Assembly: GCA_958426775.1 (NCBI GenBank)
Contig: CATZZP010000004.1
Coordinates: forward strand, 1 to 64,000
Length of the DNA: 64,000 bases
Direction of reading: 5' to 3'
DNA from: an uncultured Bacillota bacterium
GTDB taxonomy: Bacteria; Bacillota; Clostridia; Lachnospirales; CAG-274
The notes under the pieces were generated by a model. It did no database searches. It saw only the letters and a list, made by a program, of their open reading frames with translations, and was not told the origin of the DNA. Of the stretch, positions 33,159 through 42,189 are shown one piece after another. A program made the translations under genes and the position numbers. Position 1 is the first letter of the stretch; every line of letters starts with the position of its first letter.

Positions 33159-33308
33159 CTAATTTCCCAGATGCACTCTAAGAATTTCTCTTGCTTGTTT
33201 AACAGATAAATTGTTTTTTACCAACACTGCAATAACATCTTTGACAATTTCATTATTAGATTTTAACTGTCGTTCATTTTGAATGGCAGTTATTTTTTCG
33301 TTATTCAT
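33159..33308 (-). CDS. Short phage-type protein, probably truncated
   Basis: 49 residues from the ATG at 33308, which has a perfect GGAGGTGA. The second half (VIAVLVKNNLSVKQAREIL) looks like a small helical phage protein that usually continues another ~20 residues; here TAG interrupts after RVHLGN and the P-loop protein follows in the same frame. Function unknown. Confidence 0.5.
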   Translation of the reverse strand: MNNEKITAIQNERQLKSNNEIVKDVIAVLVKNNLSVKQAREILRVHLGN

Positions 33309-33553
33309 AAAATTCACCTCCTTGTGAATATTATACTGTATTATTACCTGCTTTCTTAGTAACAAGACACCTAACAGCAACCCTTGTTCTTAGCAGTGAT
33401 TAACTAAAACCTCTATTTGTCCAAATTATTCATTAGTGAATACAGCCCCTAAAAGTCAATAATTTTTTTTGAAAAAATTAACATCAAAAAACTATAAGAA
33501 AGGTAGATTTTTTTACAAAAAAATGCTATTGTATTTTCAAGAGGTGATTTATT

Positions 33554-34240
33554 ATGAAGGTATGTGCTTTGATAATGGCGGCAGGCAGCGGCAAAAGAAT
33601 GGGCGGAAATACAAAAAAACAGTATTTAAAGCTTGATAATGAGGAAATAATAAGGCTTAGCGTAAAAGCCTTTGAACTTTGTGATGAAATAGATGAGATT
33701 GCGGTAGTTACAGGCAGAGATGAGCTTAATTTAGTCAAGACTATGTTAAGTGACTTTAAAAAGCTTAAGGCGGTAGTTGAGGGGGGGAGTGAAAGACAGT
33801 ATTCAGTCTATAACGGCTTAAAAGCATTAAATGACTGTAATATTGTGCTTATTCATGACGGAGTAAGACCCTTTGTTAAAAATGAGGATATAAAAAAATG
33901 TATTGAAGAGGCAAAAAAAACGGGAGCCTGTGTATTAGGCGTGCCTGTAAAGGACACAATTAAGATATGTGACAGTGAGGGCAATATTCTATCAACCCCC
34001 GAAAGAAAAAAACTTTGGGCGGCACATACGCCTCAATGCTTTAATTATGAGCTTATAACAGAGGCTTACAATAAAGCGGAAAAGGAGGGCTTTTTAGGCA
34101 CTGATGATGCCTCTCTTGCGGAAAACTTCGGTATCAGGGTTAAAATGGTGGAGGGCAGTTATGATAACATTAAAATAACTACTCCCGAGGATTTGGTGAC
34201 AGGCGAAGCCATACTAAAAAAAGCAAAGGAAAATACCTGA
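33554..34240 (+). CDS. ispD: 2-C-methyl-D-erythritol 4-phosphate cytidylyltransferase
   Basis: Third step of the MEP isoprenoid pathway; transfers CMP from CTP to methylerythritol phosphate. 228 residues, standard length. Motifs are ALIMAAGSGKRMGG at 5-18 with the nucleotide-binding Lys/Arg, VLIHDGVRPFV near 99-109, GVPVKDTIK and TPQCFNYEL. GAGGTGAT precedes the ATG. The phage remnant upstream ends about 190 bases before it. IspF is not in the window. Confidence 0.96.
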   Translation: MKVCALIMAAGSGKRMGGNTKKQYLKLDNEEIIRLSVKAFELCDEIDEIAVVTGRDELNLVKTMLSDFKKLKAVVEGGSERQYSVYNGLKALNDCNIVLIHDGVRPFVKNEDIKKCIEEAKKTGACVLGVPVKDTIKICDSEGNILSTPERKKLWAAHTPQCFNYELITEAYNKAEKEGFLGTDDASLAENFGIRVKMVEGSYDNIKITTPEDLVTGEAILKKAKENT

Positions 34241-34261
34241 AAAAATTTACAAAAAAAATAC

Positions 34262-34290
34262 TTGCATTTTAAAATATTTTATGCTAATAT
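34262..34290 (+). promoter_or_regulatory. Sigma-A promoter of the T-box/aspS-gatCAB operon
   Basis: TTGCAT at 34262-34267 and TAATAT at 34285-34290 with a 17-base spacer, just ahead of the T-box leader. Confidence 0.7.
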
Positions 34291-34303
34291 AAAAAAACTA
34301 ACA

Positions 34304-34551
34304 GCTATGATTAAGAAAAGTAGCATAAGAGAAACCTAACAGGGATATGAAAACATGGACTGAGATTTTCATTTTTGACACTCTTTTGTGAAAAACACTT
34401 ATGAGCTGATTTCGTGAAGCAACAGTAGCGAAATTCGGTTGGCAACCGTTATTCTGCTTACAGAGAGGACACATACGGCTTGTGTCAATTTGGGTGGTAC
34501 CACGGCTATTCGTCCCGAGATTATAAATCTCGGGGCTTTTTTTATTTAGGT
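34304..34551 (+). promoter_or_regulatory. T-box riboswitch, probable Asn (AAC) specifier
   Basis: Stem I base CAGCT/AGCTG (34304-34308 with the AGCTG near 34404), a kink-turn-like ATGA/TGA, the AGTA specifier-loop strand near 34324, and the opposite strand AAAAACA at 34391-34397, where AAC at 34394-34396 followed by A fits the specifier position. Later come the T-box TGGTACCACGG at 34494-34504 and the terminator stem CCCGAGATT/AATCTCGGG with T tract (34514-34545). Uncharged tRNA would stabilise the antiterminator and switch on aspS-gatCAB. The T-box itself is certain; the specifier is my manual fold. Confidence 0.93.
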
Positions 34552-34590
34552 TTAAAGAAAATAAGCACACTGAGGAAAGGAAGGATTACA

Positions 34591-35925
34591 ATGATTAAGG
34601 CTACAGGCGAAAGAACAATTATGGACCTGTGTATATCCGAGCTGGTTAAGCTGCAGGGAGAGGACAGAAAAAATATTACAACCCACGGCACAATCTATAA
34701 TGTACGTGATATGGGCGATTTTGCTTTTGTTATATTAAGAAAGGTAAACGGACTTATCCAGTGCGTTTATGAAAAGAACGGCTCCGAGGAGGAAAAGGAG
34801 CTTTTAAAGATTGAAAACTGCGTTAAGGTAACAGGGGATTTAAGAGATGAGGAGAGAGCCGTAAACGGCTTTGAAATTGTGGTTAAAAGCATAAAGGTCT
34901 TATCCGAGCCTAAGGAGGAGTTACCCTTTGGTATTAATAAATACAAGCTTAATATTGCTCTGGAAAATGAAATGTCAATCCGTCCTATTGTTTTAAGAAA
35001 TGAGAGGAGAAGAAGTATTTTTAAGCTCCAGGAGGGACTTGTAAGAGCTTTCAGAGAGTATCTTGAAAACAAGGACTTTACCGAAATCTTTACACCTAAG
35101 ATTGTAGCCTCAGGTGCAGAGGGCGGTGCAAACATTTTTAAGCTTGAATACTTCGGCAAAAAGGCATATCTTGCACAAAGTCCCCAGTTCTATAAGCAGA
35201 TGATGATACCTATTTACGAAAGAGTTTTTGAAATTGCACCTGTGTTCCGTGCGGAAAAGCACGACACGGCACGCCACCTTAACGAATATGTGAGCGTTGA
35301 CTTTGAAATGGGCTTTATTGAAAGCTTTTACGATGTAATAAATATGGAAACAGGTATGATTAAGTATGCCCTTGATTATTTGCAGAAAAACTACGGTACT
35401 TACCTTAAAAAGCTTAATGTTGAATTGCCTGTTGTAGATGAAATACCTTGTATCCGCTTTAAGGAGGCAAAGGAAATGGTTGCCGCTAAGTATAACCGTA
35501 AAATCAAGAACCCTTATGATTTGGAGCCTGAGGAGGAAAGACTTATCGGTGAGCTTGTTAAAGAGGAATATAACAGCGATTTTGTATTTGTTACTCATTA
35601 TCCTGTAAAAAAACGTCCTTTCTATGCTATGGACGACCCTGAAAACGAAAAGTATACCTTAAGCTTTGACCTGTTATTCAGAGGTCTTGAGGTAACCACA
35701 GGCGGTCAGAGAATACATGATTATGATACTCAGGTTAAAAAAATGATATTCAAGGGTCTTTACCCTGAGGATTTTGAAAGCTATCTTATGCTGCACAAGT
35801 ACGGTTGTCCGCCCCATGGCGGCTTAGGTATGGGACTTGAAAGATTTTTAATGCGTCTTATAGGTGAAAAGAATATAAGAGCAACTTCAATGTTCCCAAG
35901 AGATACAACAAGACTTGTACCATAA
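34591..35925 (+). CDS. aspS: Non-discriminating aspartyl-tRNA synthetase, archaeal type
   Basis: 444 residues. Short class IIb synthetase without the bacterial GAD insertion, as in archaeal and clostridial AspRS2 enzymes. N-terminal OB anticodon-binding domain (about 1-110), then class II motif 2 (FRAEKHDTARHLNEYVSVDFE) and motif 3 (GMGLERFLMRLIG). Such enzymes usually charge both tRNA-Asp and tRNA-Asn with Asp. AAGGAAGG precedes the ATG at 34591. It is followed directly by gatC-gatA-gatB, which convert Asp-tRNA-Asn to Asn-tRNA-Asn. Non-discrimination is inferred from subtype and context. Confidence 0.93.
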   Translation: MIKATGERTIMDLCISELVKLQGEDRKNITTHGTIYNVRDMGDFAFVILRKVNGLIQCVYEKNGSEEEKELLKIENCVKVTGDLRDEERAVNGFEIVVKSIKVLSEPKEELPFGINKYKLNIALENEMSIRPIVLRNERRRSIFKLQEGLVRAFREYLENKDFTEIFTPKIVASGAEGGANIFKLEYFGKKAYLAQSPQFYKQMMIPIYERVFEIAPVFRAEKHDTARHLNEYVSVDFEMGFIESFYDVINMETGMIKYALDYLQKNYGTYLKKLNVELPVVDEIPCIRFKEAKEMVAAKYNRKIKNPYDLEPEEERLIGELVKEEYNSDFVFVTHYPVKKRPFYAMDDPENEKYTLSFDLLFRGLEVTTGGQRIHDYDTQVKKMIFKGLYPEDFESYLMLHKYGCPPHGGLGMGLERFLMRLIGEKNIRATSMFPRDTTRLVP

Positions 35926-35940
35926 CAGGAGGTGTAATTA

Positions 35941-36396
35941 ATGATATTGGTTGAGGAGCTTAAAAGATACCTTGAGGAAATTACAGGTATTGAAATAAGT
36001 GAGGATAAAAAGGATTTTGTTGAAGCAAGGCTTGAGTCCTTGCTTGAGTATATAGGCTATGCTGAGCCTAAGGCAGAAAACGAGGCTGTTGTAAACGATA
36101 TTAAGGTTACGGGTATTGATGATAACCTTATTAAGTATCTTGAGGAGCTTTCAAGGCTGACCCTTACCCCTGAGGAGGAGGAGAGGTCAAAGGCAGAGCT
36201 TAGTAAGATACTTGAATATATTGATATGTTAGGCGAGCTTGATACAGATGAGGTTGAGCCTATGAGTCACCCCTTTGAATATACAAACAATTTCAGAGAA
36301 GATGAATGCGTACCTTCAACTGACAGGGAAGAAATACTTAAAAATGCACCACAGCAAAAGGACGGCTGTTTTAAGGTGCCTACAACCGTTGAGTAA
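35941..36396 (+). CDS. gatC: GatC subunit with an N-terminal extension
   Basis: Residues ~58-151 are a standard GatC (NLIKYLEELSRLTLTPEEEE, ILEYIDMLGELDTDEVEPMS, REDECVPSTDREEIL), the belt that wraps GatA. Residues 1-57 are extra: two predicted helices (LVEELKRYLEEITGI; KDFVEARLESLLEYIGY) and a linker. Usual GatC proteins are about 95 residues. AGGAGG precedes this ATG and no in-frame internal ATG exists at the normal GatC start, so the extension is translated. Its role is unknown. Confidence 0.92.
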   Translation: MILVEELKRYLEEITGIEISEDKKDFVEARLESLLEYIGYAEPKAENEAVVNDIKVTGIDDNLIKYLEELSRLTLTPEEEERSKAELSKILEYIDMLGELDTDEVEPMSHPFEYTNNFREDECVPSTDREEILKNAPQQKDGCFKVPTTVE

Positions 36397-36413
36397 GGGA
36401 GGCTTGATTGAAT

Positions 36414-37892
36414 ATGGAATTTTACAATAAAACCGCCCTTGAGCTTGGGCAGATGATTAAAAATAAAGAGGTCAGCTCTGTGGAATTAACACAGGCTATG
36501 CTTGACCATATAGAAAGCACCGATAAGGATATAAATGCCTTTATAAGTGTAGATGCTGAGGGTGCTTTACAAAGAGCAAGGGAAATTCAGGCAAAAATAG
36601 ATGCAGGCGAGGAGCTTTCTCTCCTTGCAGGTGTACCTATGGGTATTAAGGATAATATCTGCACAAAGGACACCCTTACAAGCTGCGGCTCTAAAATGCT
36701 TTATAATTTTAAACCACCCTATAATGCAACCGTTGTTGATAAGCTTAATAACGCAGGTGCGGTTGTTTTAGGTAAGCTTAATATGGATGAGTTTGCCATG
36801 GGCGGTTCAACTGAAACCTCATACTTTGGTGCAACCAAAAATCCGTGGGATACAGAAAGGGTACCTGGCGGCTCGTCAGGCGGTTCTGCGGCATCTGTTG
36901 CAGCAGGTCAGGTTGCCTATGCCTTAGGCTCCGATACAGGCGGTTCAATTAGACAGCCTTGTTCCTTCTGTGGCGTAAGCGGTATTAAGCCAACCTATGG
37001 CTCTGTATCAAGATACGGTCTTGTTGCCTTTGCCTCATCTCTTGACCAGATTGGTCCCGTAGGTCGTGACATTAAGGACTGTGCTGAAATTTTAAGCATA
37101 ATCTCAGGTCATGACCCTAAGGACAGTACCTCAATTAAAGCCTCAGCCTTTGATTTTGCAGGTTGTTTTGAAGGTGACCTTAAGGGAATGAAGATAGGCG
37201 TGCCTGTAAATTACTTCGGCGAGGGTCTTGACGCTGATGTTAAGGCACCTGTCCTTGAAGCAATAAATACTTTAAAATCACTTGGGGCTGAAATTGAAGA
37301 ATTTGAGCTTAAGATAACAGACTATGCTATTCCCACCTACTATGTATTAGCCTGTGCAGAGGCAAGCTCTAACCTTTCAAGATATGACGGCATTAAGTAC
37401 GGTTACAGACGTAAGGACTGTGAGGACCTTTCAGAGGTATACTATACCTCAAGAAGTGATGCCTTCGGTATGGAGGTTAAAAGAAGAATTATGCTTGGGT
37501 CCTTTGTGCTTAGCAGTGGTTATTATGATGCTTACTACAACAAGGCATTAAAGGTAAGACGTCTTATTAAAAACAGCTTTGATGAAGCCTTTGATAAATA
37601 TGATATGTTTATTTCTCCCGTAGCACCTACCGTTGCTTATAAAATAGGAGAAAATTCATCAGACCCTCTTAAAATGTACTTAGGTGATATTTATACCGTT
37701 TCAATAAACCTTGCAGGTATCCCGGGTGTAAGCGTACCTTGCGGCTTTGGTGCTAACGGTATGCCTGTGGGTATGCAGCTTATAGGCAAAACCTTCAGTG
37801 AGCCTAAGCTTGTAAAAGCGGCTGGTGCTTTCCAGAGGGCAACAGATTTTCACACTAAGAAAAACAGTTATTGGAAAGGAGGCAGAGCATAA
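36414..37892 (+). CDS. gatA: Aspartyl/glutamyl-tRNA amidotransferase subunit A
   Basis: Glutaminase subunit that releases ammonia for tRNA-dependent amidation. 492 residues. The amidase signature Ser-cisSer-Lys triad is visible: Lys in VPMGIKDNI, the Ser run in GGSSGGSAASVAAG, and the nucleophile in SDTGGSIRQP. The ATG at 36414 or a TTG two codons earlier could start; GGGAGG fits either. Its stop TAA overlaps the gatB ATG, so the two are coupled. Confidence 0.96.
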   Translation: MEFYNKTALELGQMIKNKEVSSVELTQAMLDHIESTDKDINAFISVDAEGALQRAREIQAKIDAGEELSLLAGVPMGIKDNICTKDTLTSCGSKMLYNFKPPYNATVVDKLNNAGAVVLGKLNMDEFAMGGSTETSYFGATKNPWDTERVPGGSSGGSAASVAAGQVAYALGSDTGGSIRQPCSFCGVSGIKPTYGSVSRYGLVAFASSLDQIGPVGRDIKDCAEILSIISGHDPKDSTSIKASAFDFAGCFEGDLKGMKIGVPVNYFGEGLDADVKAPVLEAINTLKSLGAEIEEFELKITDYAIPTYYVLACAEASSNLSRYDGIKYGYRRKDCEDLSEVYYTSRSDAFGMEVKRRIMLGSFVLSSGYYDAYYNKALKVRRLIKNSFDEAFDKYDMFISPVAPTVAYKIGENSSDPLKMYLGDIYTVSINLAGIPGVSVPCGFGANGMPVGMQLIGKTFSEPKLVKAAGAFQRATDFHTKKNSYWKGGRA

Positions 37893-39319
37893 TGAATTAT
37901 CAAACCGTAGTCGGTCTTGAGGTCCATGTAGAGCTTGCAACAAAAACAAAGATATTCTGTAGCTGTACAACGGAGTTCGGCGGTGAGCCTAACACTCATG
38001 TATGCCCTGTTTGCTCGGGTATGCCGGGTGTACTGCCGGTGCTTAATAAAAAGGTTGTTGAGTATGCAGTAAGAGCAGGTCTTGCCCTTAACTGTGATAT
38101 AACACGTATTAATAAATTTGACAGAAAAAATTATTTTTATCCCGACCTTCCTAAGGCATATCAGGTAAGTCAGCTGTATTTACCTATCTGCCGTAACGGT
38201 AAGGTGGAAATTGAAACAAAGGGTGAGAAAAAGTATATCGGTATTCATGAAATCCATATGGAGGAGGACGCAGGCAAGCTTGTTCATGACCCTTGGGACG
38301 ATTGTACACTTGTTGACTATAACAGATGCGGTGTACCTCTTCTTGAAATTGTATCAGAGCCTGACTTCAGAAGTGCGGACGAGGTTATTGCATACCTTAC
38401 AAAGCTAAGGGATATACTTATGTATCTGGGTGTGTCGGACTGTAAGATGCAGGAGGGTTCAATGCGTGCCGATGTTAATATCTCCGTTATGCCTGCAGGC
38501 TCATCTAAGTTCGGTACAAGAACAGAGCTTAAGAATATGAACTCCTTTAAGGCTATTTACAGAGCCATTAACTTTGAAAGTGCAAGACAGATAGATATAC
38601 TTGAGAAGGGCGGCAAGGTTACCCAGGAAACAAGACGTTGGGACGCTAACAAGGACGCAACCTTTGCCATGAGAAGTAAGGAAAATGCTCAGGACTACAG
38701 ATACTTCCCTGAGCCTGACCTGTTACCTGTTGAAATAAGCGAGGAATGGATACAGAACACATATGATACCATGCCTGAATTACCTGAGGCAAAGAGAGCA
38801 AGATATGTAAGTGAATACGGCTTATCTGACTATGATGCCTCTGTGCTTACCTCTGACAGAGATATTGCAAGAGTATTTGAGGGCATTGTGGATAAATGCG
38901 GTAATCCAAAGGAAGCCTGCAACATTGTTACAGGTGAAATGATGAAGCTTATGAGTGAAACCTCAACTCTTCCCGAGGAGCTTGATGTGGATACAGCTAA
39001 GGTAGCCACGCTTATTGAAATGATAACCTCAAATAAGGTTAATCGCAATACCGCAAAGGAAGTATTTGAACAGATATTTAAAGCTAAGGTTGAACCTGTT
39101 AAGTACGTTGAGGAAAACGGACTTGCTATGCTTAATGACGATAGCCTTGTAGAAAGCACGGTTGTTAAGGTCCTTGAGGAAAATCCTAAGAGTATTGAGG
39201 ACTACAGAAGCGGTAAGGAAAAGGCATTCGGCTTCCTTGTAGGTCAGACAATGAAGGCACTTAAGGGTAAGGCTGACCCTCAGACCGTAAACAGAATTTT
39301 AAAAGATAAATTACAATAA
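37892..39319 (+). CDS. gatB: Aspartyl/glutamyl-tRNA amidotransferase subunit B
   Basis: Activates the tRNA-bound Asp or Glu with ATP and amidates it using ammonia from GatA. 475 residues from the ATG at 37892 (GGAGG upstream). Motifs are GLEVHVEL at 7-14, the zinc-site cysteines CSCTTEFG ... CPVC, and the helical YqeY-like C-terminal domain that binds tRNA (SIEDYRSGKEKAFGFLVGQTMK). Last gene of the T-box operon. Confidence 0.97.
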   Translation: MNYQTVVGLEVHVELATKTKIFCSCTTEFGGEPNTHVCPVCSGMPGVLPVLNKKVVEYAVRAGLALNCDITRINKFDRKNYFYPDLPKAYQVSQLYLPICRNGKVEIETKGEKKYIGIHEIHMEEDAGKLVHDPWDDCTLVDYNRCGVPLLEIVSEPDFRSADEVIAYLTKLRDILMYLGVSDCKMQEGSMRADVNISVMPAGSSKFGTRTELKNMNSFKAIYRAINFESARQIDILEKGGKVTQETRRWDANKDATFAMRSKENAQDYRYFPEPDLLPVEISEEWIQNTYDTMPELPEAKRARYVSEYGLSDYDASVLTSDRDIARVFEGIVDKCGNPKEACNIVTGEMMKLMSETSTLPEELDVDTAKVATLIEMITSNKVNRNTAKEVFEQIFKAKVEPVKYVEENGLAMLNDDSLVESTVVKVLEENPKSIEDYRSGKEKAFGFLVGQTMKALKGKADPQTVNRILKDKLQ

Positions 39320-39356
39320 TATATTGCCTTTTGTATAACCTAAGGCAAAAGCTCAG

Positions 39357-39396
39357 GCGGTGTGGATTAAAAATAAATCTGCACCGTCTTTTTAAT
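39357..39396 (+). terminator. Terminator of the aspS-gatCAB operon
   Basis: GGCGGTGTGGATT pairs with AATCTGCACCGTC around a short A-rich loop, followed by TTTTT. One G-T pair is present. Confidence 0.8.
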
Positions 39397-39458
39397 TAAT
39401 AAAATAAATATGTGTCGAAATAAAAAAATGATTATTTTAAACTTTTAAAAAATTAAGG

Positions 39459-39487
39459 TTTAAACTTGGTTAATTATTTGGTATAAT
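39459..39487 (+). promoter_or_regulatory. Extended -10 promoter before the YihY gene
   Basis: TGGTATAAT (39479-39487) gives an extended -10 box; the -35 region (TTTAAA at 39459-39464) is weak. Confidence 0.5.
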
Positions 39488-39522
39488 AAACACAGTATGT
39501 ATTTTATATGGAGGGCAGGACC

Positions 39523-40344
39523 GTGTTGCTTGGTGGTGTAGTTAAGTTCGCTGATTTTGTACATCGGGTATATATAGGTGTAAAGGAAAATGAGCTTGTG
39601 GATATGGCAAATGCTCTGACCTTTAAGCTTATTTTATCCGTATTCCCCACAATAATATTTCTTATGTCCTGTGTATCTTATTTTAATCTGGACATATCAA
39701 GCTATATTCGGGTTTTAAGCCTTAATGTACCTGAAAGTGTGGGGGATATTATAAGTGTCTTTATTTCAGAGGTGTTTGACACAAAAAAGGTCAGCCTGCT
39801 TTCCTCATCTCTGTTGGTTACTCTTTTCAGTGCATCTTCAGGTCTTTATACACTGATGAAGGGGCTTAACAGAGCTTACGGCAGTGAGGAAAGGCGAGGA
39901 TATATTACACAAAGGTTTATAAGTCTTTTGCTTATGCTCATTATGGCAGCGTTAATTGTTATATCCCTTTATGTATGTATTTTCAGTGATAAAATAAATG
40001 AGTTGTTATTCGGTATATCTGCGGAAAACTCTGTTTATGCAGTTAATCTGCGGAGCTATATCATTACGGCGGCTTTGATTTTTGTTATGATTATACTTAT
40101 GTATATGCTTGCCCTTGTTGACAGACTCTCTGTAAAGGAGCTTATACCCGGTACCTTGTTTACTATGATAGGCTGGCTTGTTTTATCTAAGGGCTTTAAT
40201 ATTTATATAAATAACTTTTCAAAATATTCTACCGTTTACGGTAGTCTGGGAGCCATATTTATATTTGCACTCTGGCTTAATCTCCTGTCCTATGCCTTGC
40301 TTATAGGCGGAGAGATTAATGCTGTCTTATATTATAAAAAGTAG
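39523..40344 (+). CDS. YihY/BrkB-family inner membrane protein
   Basis: 273 residues with six predicted transmembrane helices. Family motifs are ANALTFKLILSVFPTIIF near 30-47, FSASSGLYTLMKGLNRAYG near 105-123 and the C-terminal YGSLGAIFIFALWLNLLSYALLIGGEINAV region. Function uncertain (once mis-called RNase BN). The GTG at 39523 is preferred because GGAGGG lies seven bases upstream; the ATG five codons earlier overlaps that site. Confidence 0.88.
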   Translation: MLLGGVVKFADFVHRVYIGVKENELVDMANALTFKLILSVFPTIIFLMSCVSYFNLDISSYIRVLSLNVPESVGDIISVFISEVFDTKKVSLLSSSLLVTLFSASSGLYTLMKGLNRAYGSEERRGYITQRFISLLLMLIMAALIVISLYVCIFSDKINELLFGISAENSVYAVNLRSYIITAALIFVMIILMYMLALVDRLSVKELIPGTLFTMIGWLVLSKGFNIYINNFSKYSTVYGSLGAIFIFALWLNLLSYALLIGGEINAVLYYKK

Positions 40345-40356
40345 GAGGTTGGGAAA

Positions 40357-41340
40357 ATGACAGACGAAAGAGAGCAGGTACAAAGCTTTTTGAGCGATTT
40401 TAATTTAATAGAAAAGGAAATTGCCAAAGCAATAGTAGGGCAAAAGGACCTTATAAAAATGGTTCTTATCGGCATAATTGCAGGGGGAAATGTTTTGCTT
40501 GAGGGCTTGCCTGGGCTTGGTAAAACACAGCTTGTAAAGACCTTGGGTAAGGTGCTTGATATGGGCTTTTCAAGAATACAGTTTACCCCTGATTTAATGC
40601 CTACGGATATTACAGGTACGGATATTTTTGTAAAGGACGAAACAGGCAGAGGTCGCTTTGAATTTCAAAAGGGACCTGTGTTTACAAATATTCTTTTGGC
40701 TGATGAGATAAACAGAGCTACACCCAAAACTCAAAGTGCCTTGCTTGAGGCAATGCAGGAGAAGCACATTACAGCAGGTGTAAATACATATGAAATGCCA
40801 AAGCCCTTTTTTGTTCTGGCAACCCAAAACCCAATTGAAACAGAGGGTACATATCCGCTGCCTGAGGCACAGCTTGACCGATTTATGTTTAAGCTAAAGG
40901 TAGGCTTTCCTAATGCTACAGAGCTTAAGCAGATTGTAAGCCTGACTACAAAAGAGGGGGGAGAAGAACCTCAAAAGGCAGTAGACGCTCAACGTATTTT
41001 ACAGATGAAAAGACTTGCAGAGCAGGTGCCTGTTGCAGAGGCAGTTGCCGACTATGCCATGGAGCTGATAGTAAAAACTCACGGCGAAAGTGAGGAGGGT
41101 GCAGAATGTGCCAAAAAATATATAGCATGGGGAGCAGGACCTCGCGGTGCACAGGCAATTATAACAGCTGCAAGAATAAATGCACTTTTAGAGGGTCGTT
41201 TTAATACTGCCTATGAGGATATTAACAAAATGGCTTATCCCGTATTAAGACACAGGCTTATATTAAACTTTGATGCAGTAAGTGACGGTATAGATACTGA
41301 CGGAGTAATTGCAAAAATTTTGGAGGAAATTAAAAAATGA
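40357..41340 (+). CDS. MoxR-family AAA ATPase
   Basis: 327 residues. Walker A GLPGLGKTQ near 50-58, Walker B ILLADEINRATPKTQSALLEAM near 107-128, sensor 1 ATQNPIE, and the lid domain at the C-terminus. MoxR ATPases act as chaperones in the maturation of complexes, usually with a DUF58 protein. AGGAGG precedes the ATG. Its stop overlaps the DUF58 start (ATGA), the classic pair. Confidence 0.95.
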   Translation: MTDEREQVQSFLSDFNLIEKEIAKAIVGQKDLIKMVLIGIIAGGNVLLEGLPGLGKTQLVKTLGKVLDMGFSRIQFTPDLMPTDITGTDIFVKDETGRGRFEFQKGPVFTNILLADEINRATPKTQSALLEAMQEKHITAGVNTYEMPKPFFVLATQNPIETEGTYPLPEAQLDRFMFKLKVGFPNATELKQIVSLTTKEGGEEPQKAVDAQRILQMKRLAEQVPVAEAVADYAMELIVKTHGESEEGAECAKKYIAWGAGPRGAQAIITAARINALLEGRFNTAYEDINKMAYPVLRHRLILNFDAVSDGIDTDGVIAKILEEIKK

Positions 41341-42179
41341 AGGTTTCCGACGGATTTAACAGTGAGCTGACCCAACGGCTGGACCGATTGAGGCTTAAAT
41401 TCACAAAGCAGGTAGGGGGCATAAGCGGAGGTGTCAGAAGGTCAAGAGAAAAGGGTAGCTCTAACGAATTTTCCGACTTCAGAGCCTATTCAGACGGCGA
41501 CAGTCTGCGATATGTTGACTGGAACAGCTATGCAAGGCTTAATAAGCTTTTTATTAAGCTCTATACGGAGGAAAAGCAGACTCTTGTAAATGTGCTTATG
41601 GATTGTTCAGCCTCAATGGATTATGAGGACAAAGCATATGTAAGCGGTTTGCTTGCTGCCTCTCTTTGTTATGCTGCACTAAACGGCGGTGACAGAGCAA
41701 GGCTTTATACAGGTAATAACAGCTTATCTTTAAGCTCTAAGGAGGAGCTTAGTAAAATGCTTAATTGCCTTGACGGTATTGAATATAAGGGTAAGTTTGA
41801 TATTTTGGATACAGTTAAAGGTGCAAATCTTAATCAAAGAGGCAGGCTTATTATTATTTCCGATTGTATGTATCCTACAGAGGAAATTGAGCAGGCAGTA
41901 AAATATGCAGTTTATAAAAAGCAAGAGCTGTCGCTCATTATGCTTACATCTTCGGAGGAAAATGAGCCTGCAATAAGCGGCAGTGTTGCTTTGAAGGACA
42001 GCGAAACAGATGATATAATAAATGTTGAGGTTAGTGATAATCTTATTTTTGCATACAAAACTGCCCTTAAAAATCATAGGGGTAAAATTTCACACTTTTG
42101 CAGAAAATACGGTGTGGAATTTAACAGTATAAGGGCGGAAGAGGATTTCAGACAAATTTTAATTAAAGTACTGGCTTAG
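41337..42179 (+). CDS. DUF58-domain protein
   Basis: 280 residues, without membrane segments. The DUF58 signature SDFRAYSDGDSLRYVDWNSY near 47-66 is followed by a degenerate von Willebrand A-like fold (MDCSASMDYEDKAY has DxSxS of a MIDAS site near 89-102). Partner of the MoxR ATPase. ATGA overlap with moxR and a 10-base gap to the next gene suggest one operon with the TPR and Hsp70 genes. Confidence 0.9.
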   Translation: MKVSDGFNSELTQRLDRLRLKFTKQVGGISGGVRRSREKGSSNEFSDFRAYSDGDSLRYVDWNSYARLNKLFIKLYTEEKQTLVNVLMDCSASMDYEDKAYVSGLLAASLCYAALNGGDRARLYTGNNSLSLSSKEELSKMLNCLDGIEYKGKFDILDTVKGANLNQRGRLIIISDCMYPTEEIEQAVKYAVYKKQELSLIMLTSSEENEPAISGSVALKDSETDDIINVEVSDNLIFAYKTALKNHRGKISHFCRKYGVEFNSIRAEEDFRQILIKVLA

Positions 42180-42189
42180 GAGAGTAAAT

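Larger units (their letters stand above)
29170..33365. mobile_element. Degraded prophage segment
   Basis: Between the deacetylase promoter and ispD lie only phage-like genes: a truncated tape-measure-like gene, three mini-genes (zinc-ribbon and membrane proteins) and two small phage-type ORFs. No integrase, terminase, capsid or lysis genes and no clear flanking repeats were found. The right limit near 33365 is approximate. Confidence 0.6.

Noticed and set aside
34298..34570. 90-codon minus-strand frame over the aspS leader
   Set aside because: The region is a T-box riboswitch with terminator on the plus strand.
34767..35598. Minus-strand frames of 130 and 162 codons opposite aspS
   Set aside because: Both lie entirely inside the conserved synthetase gene and lack translation signals.
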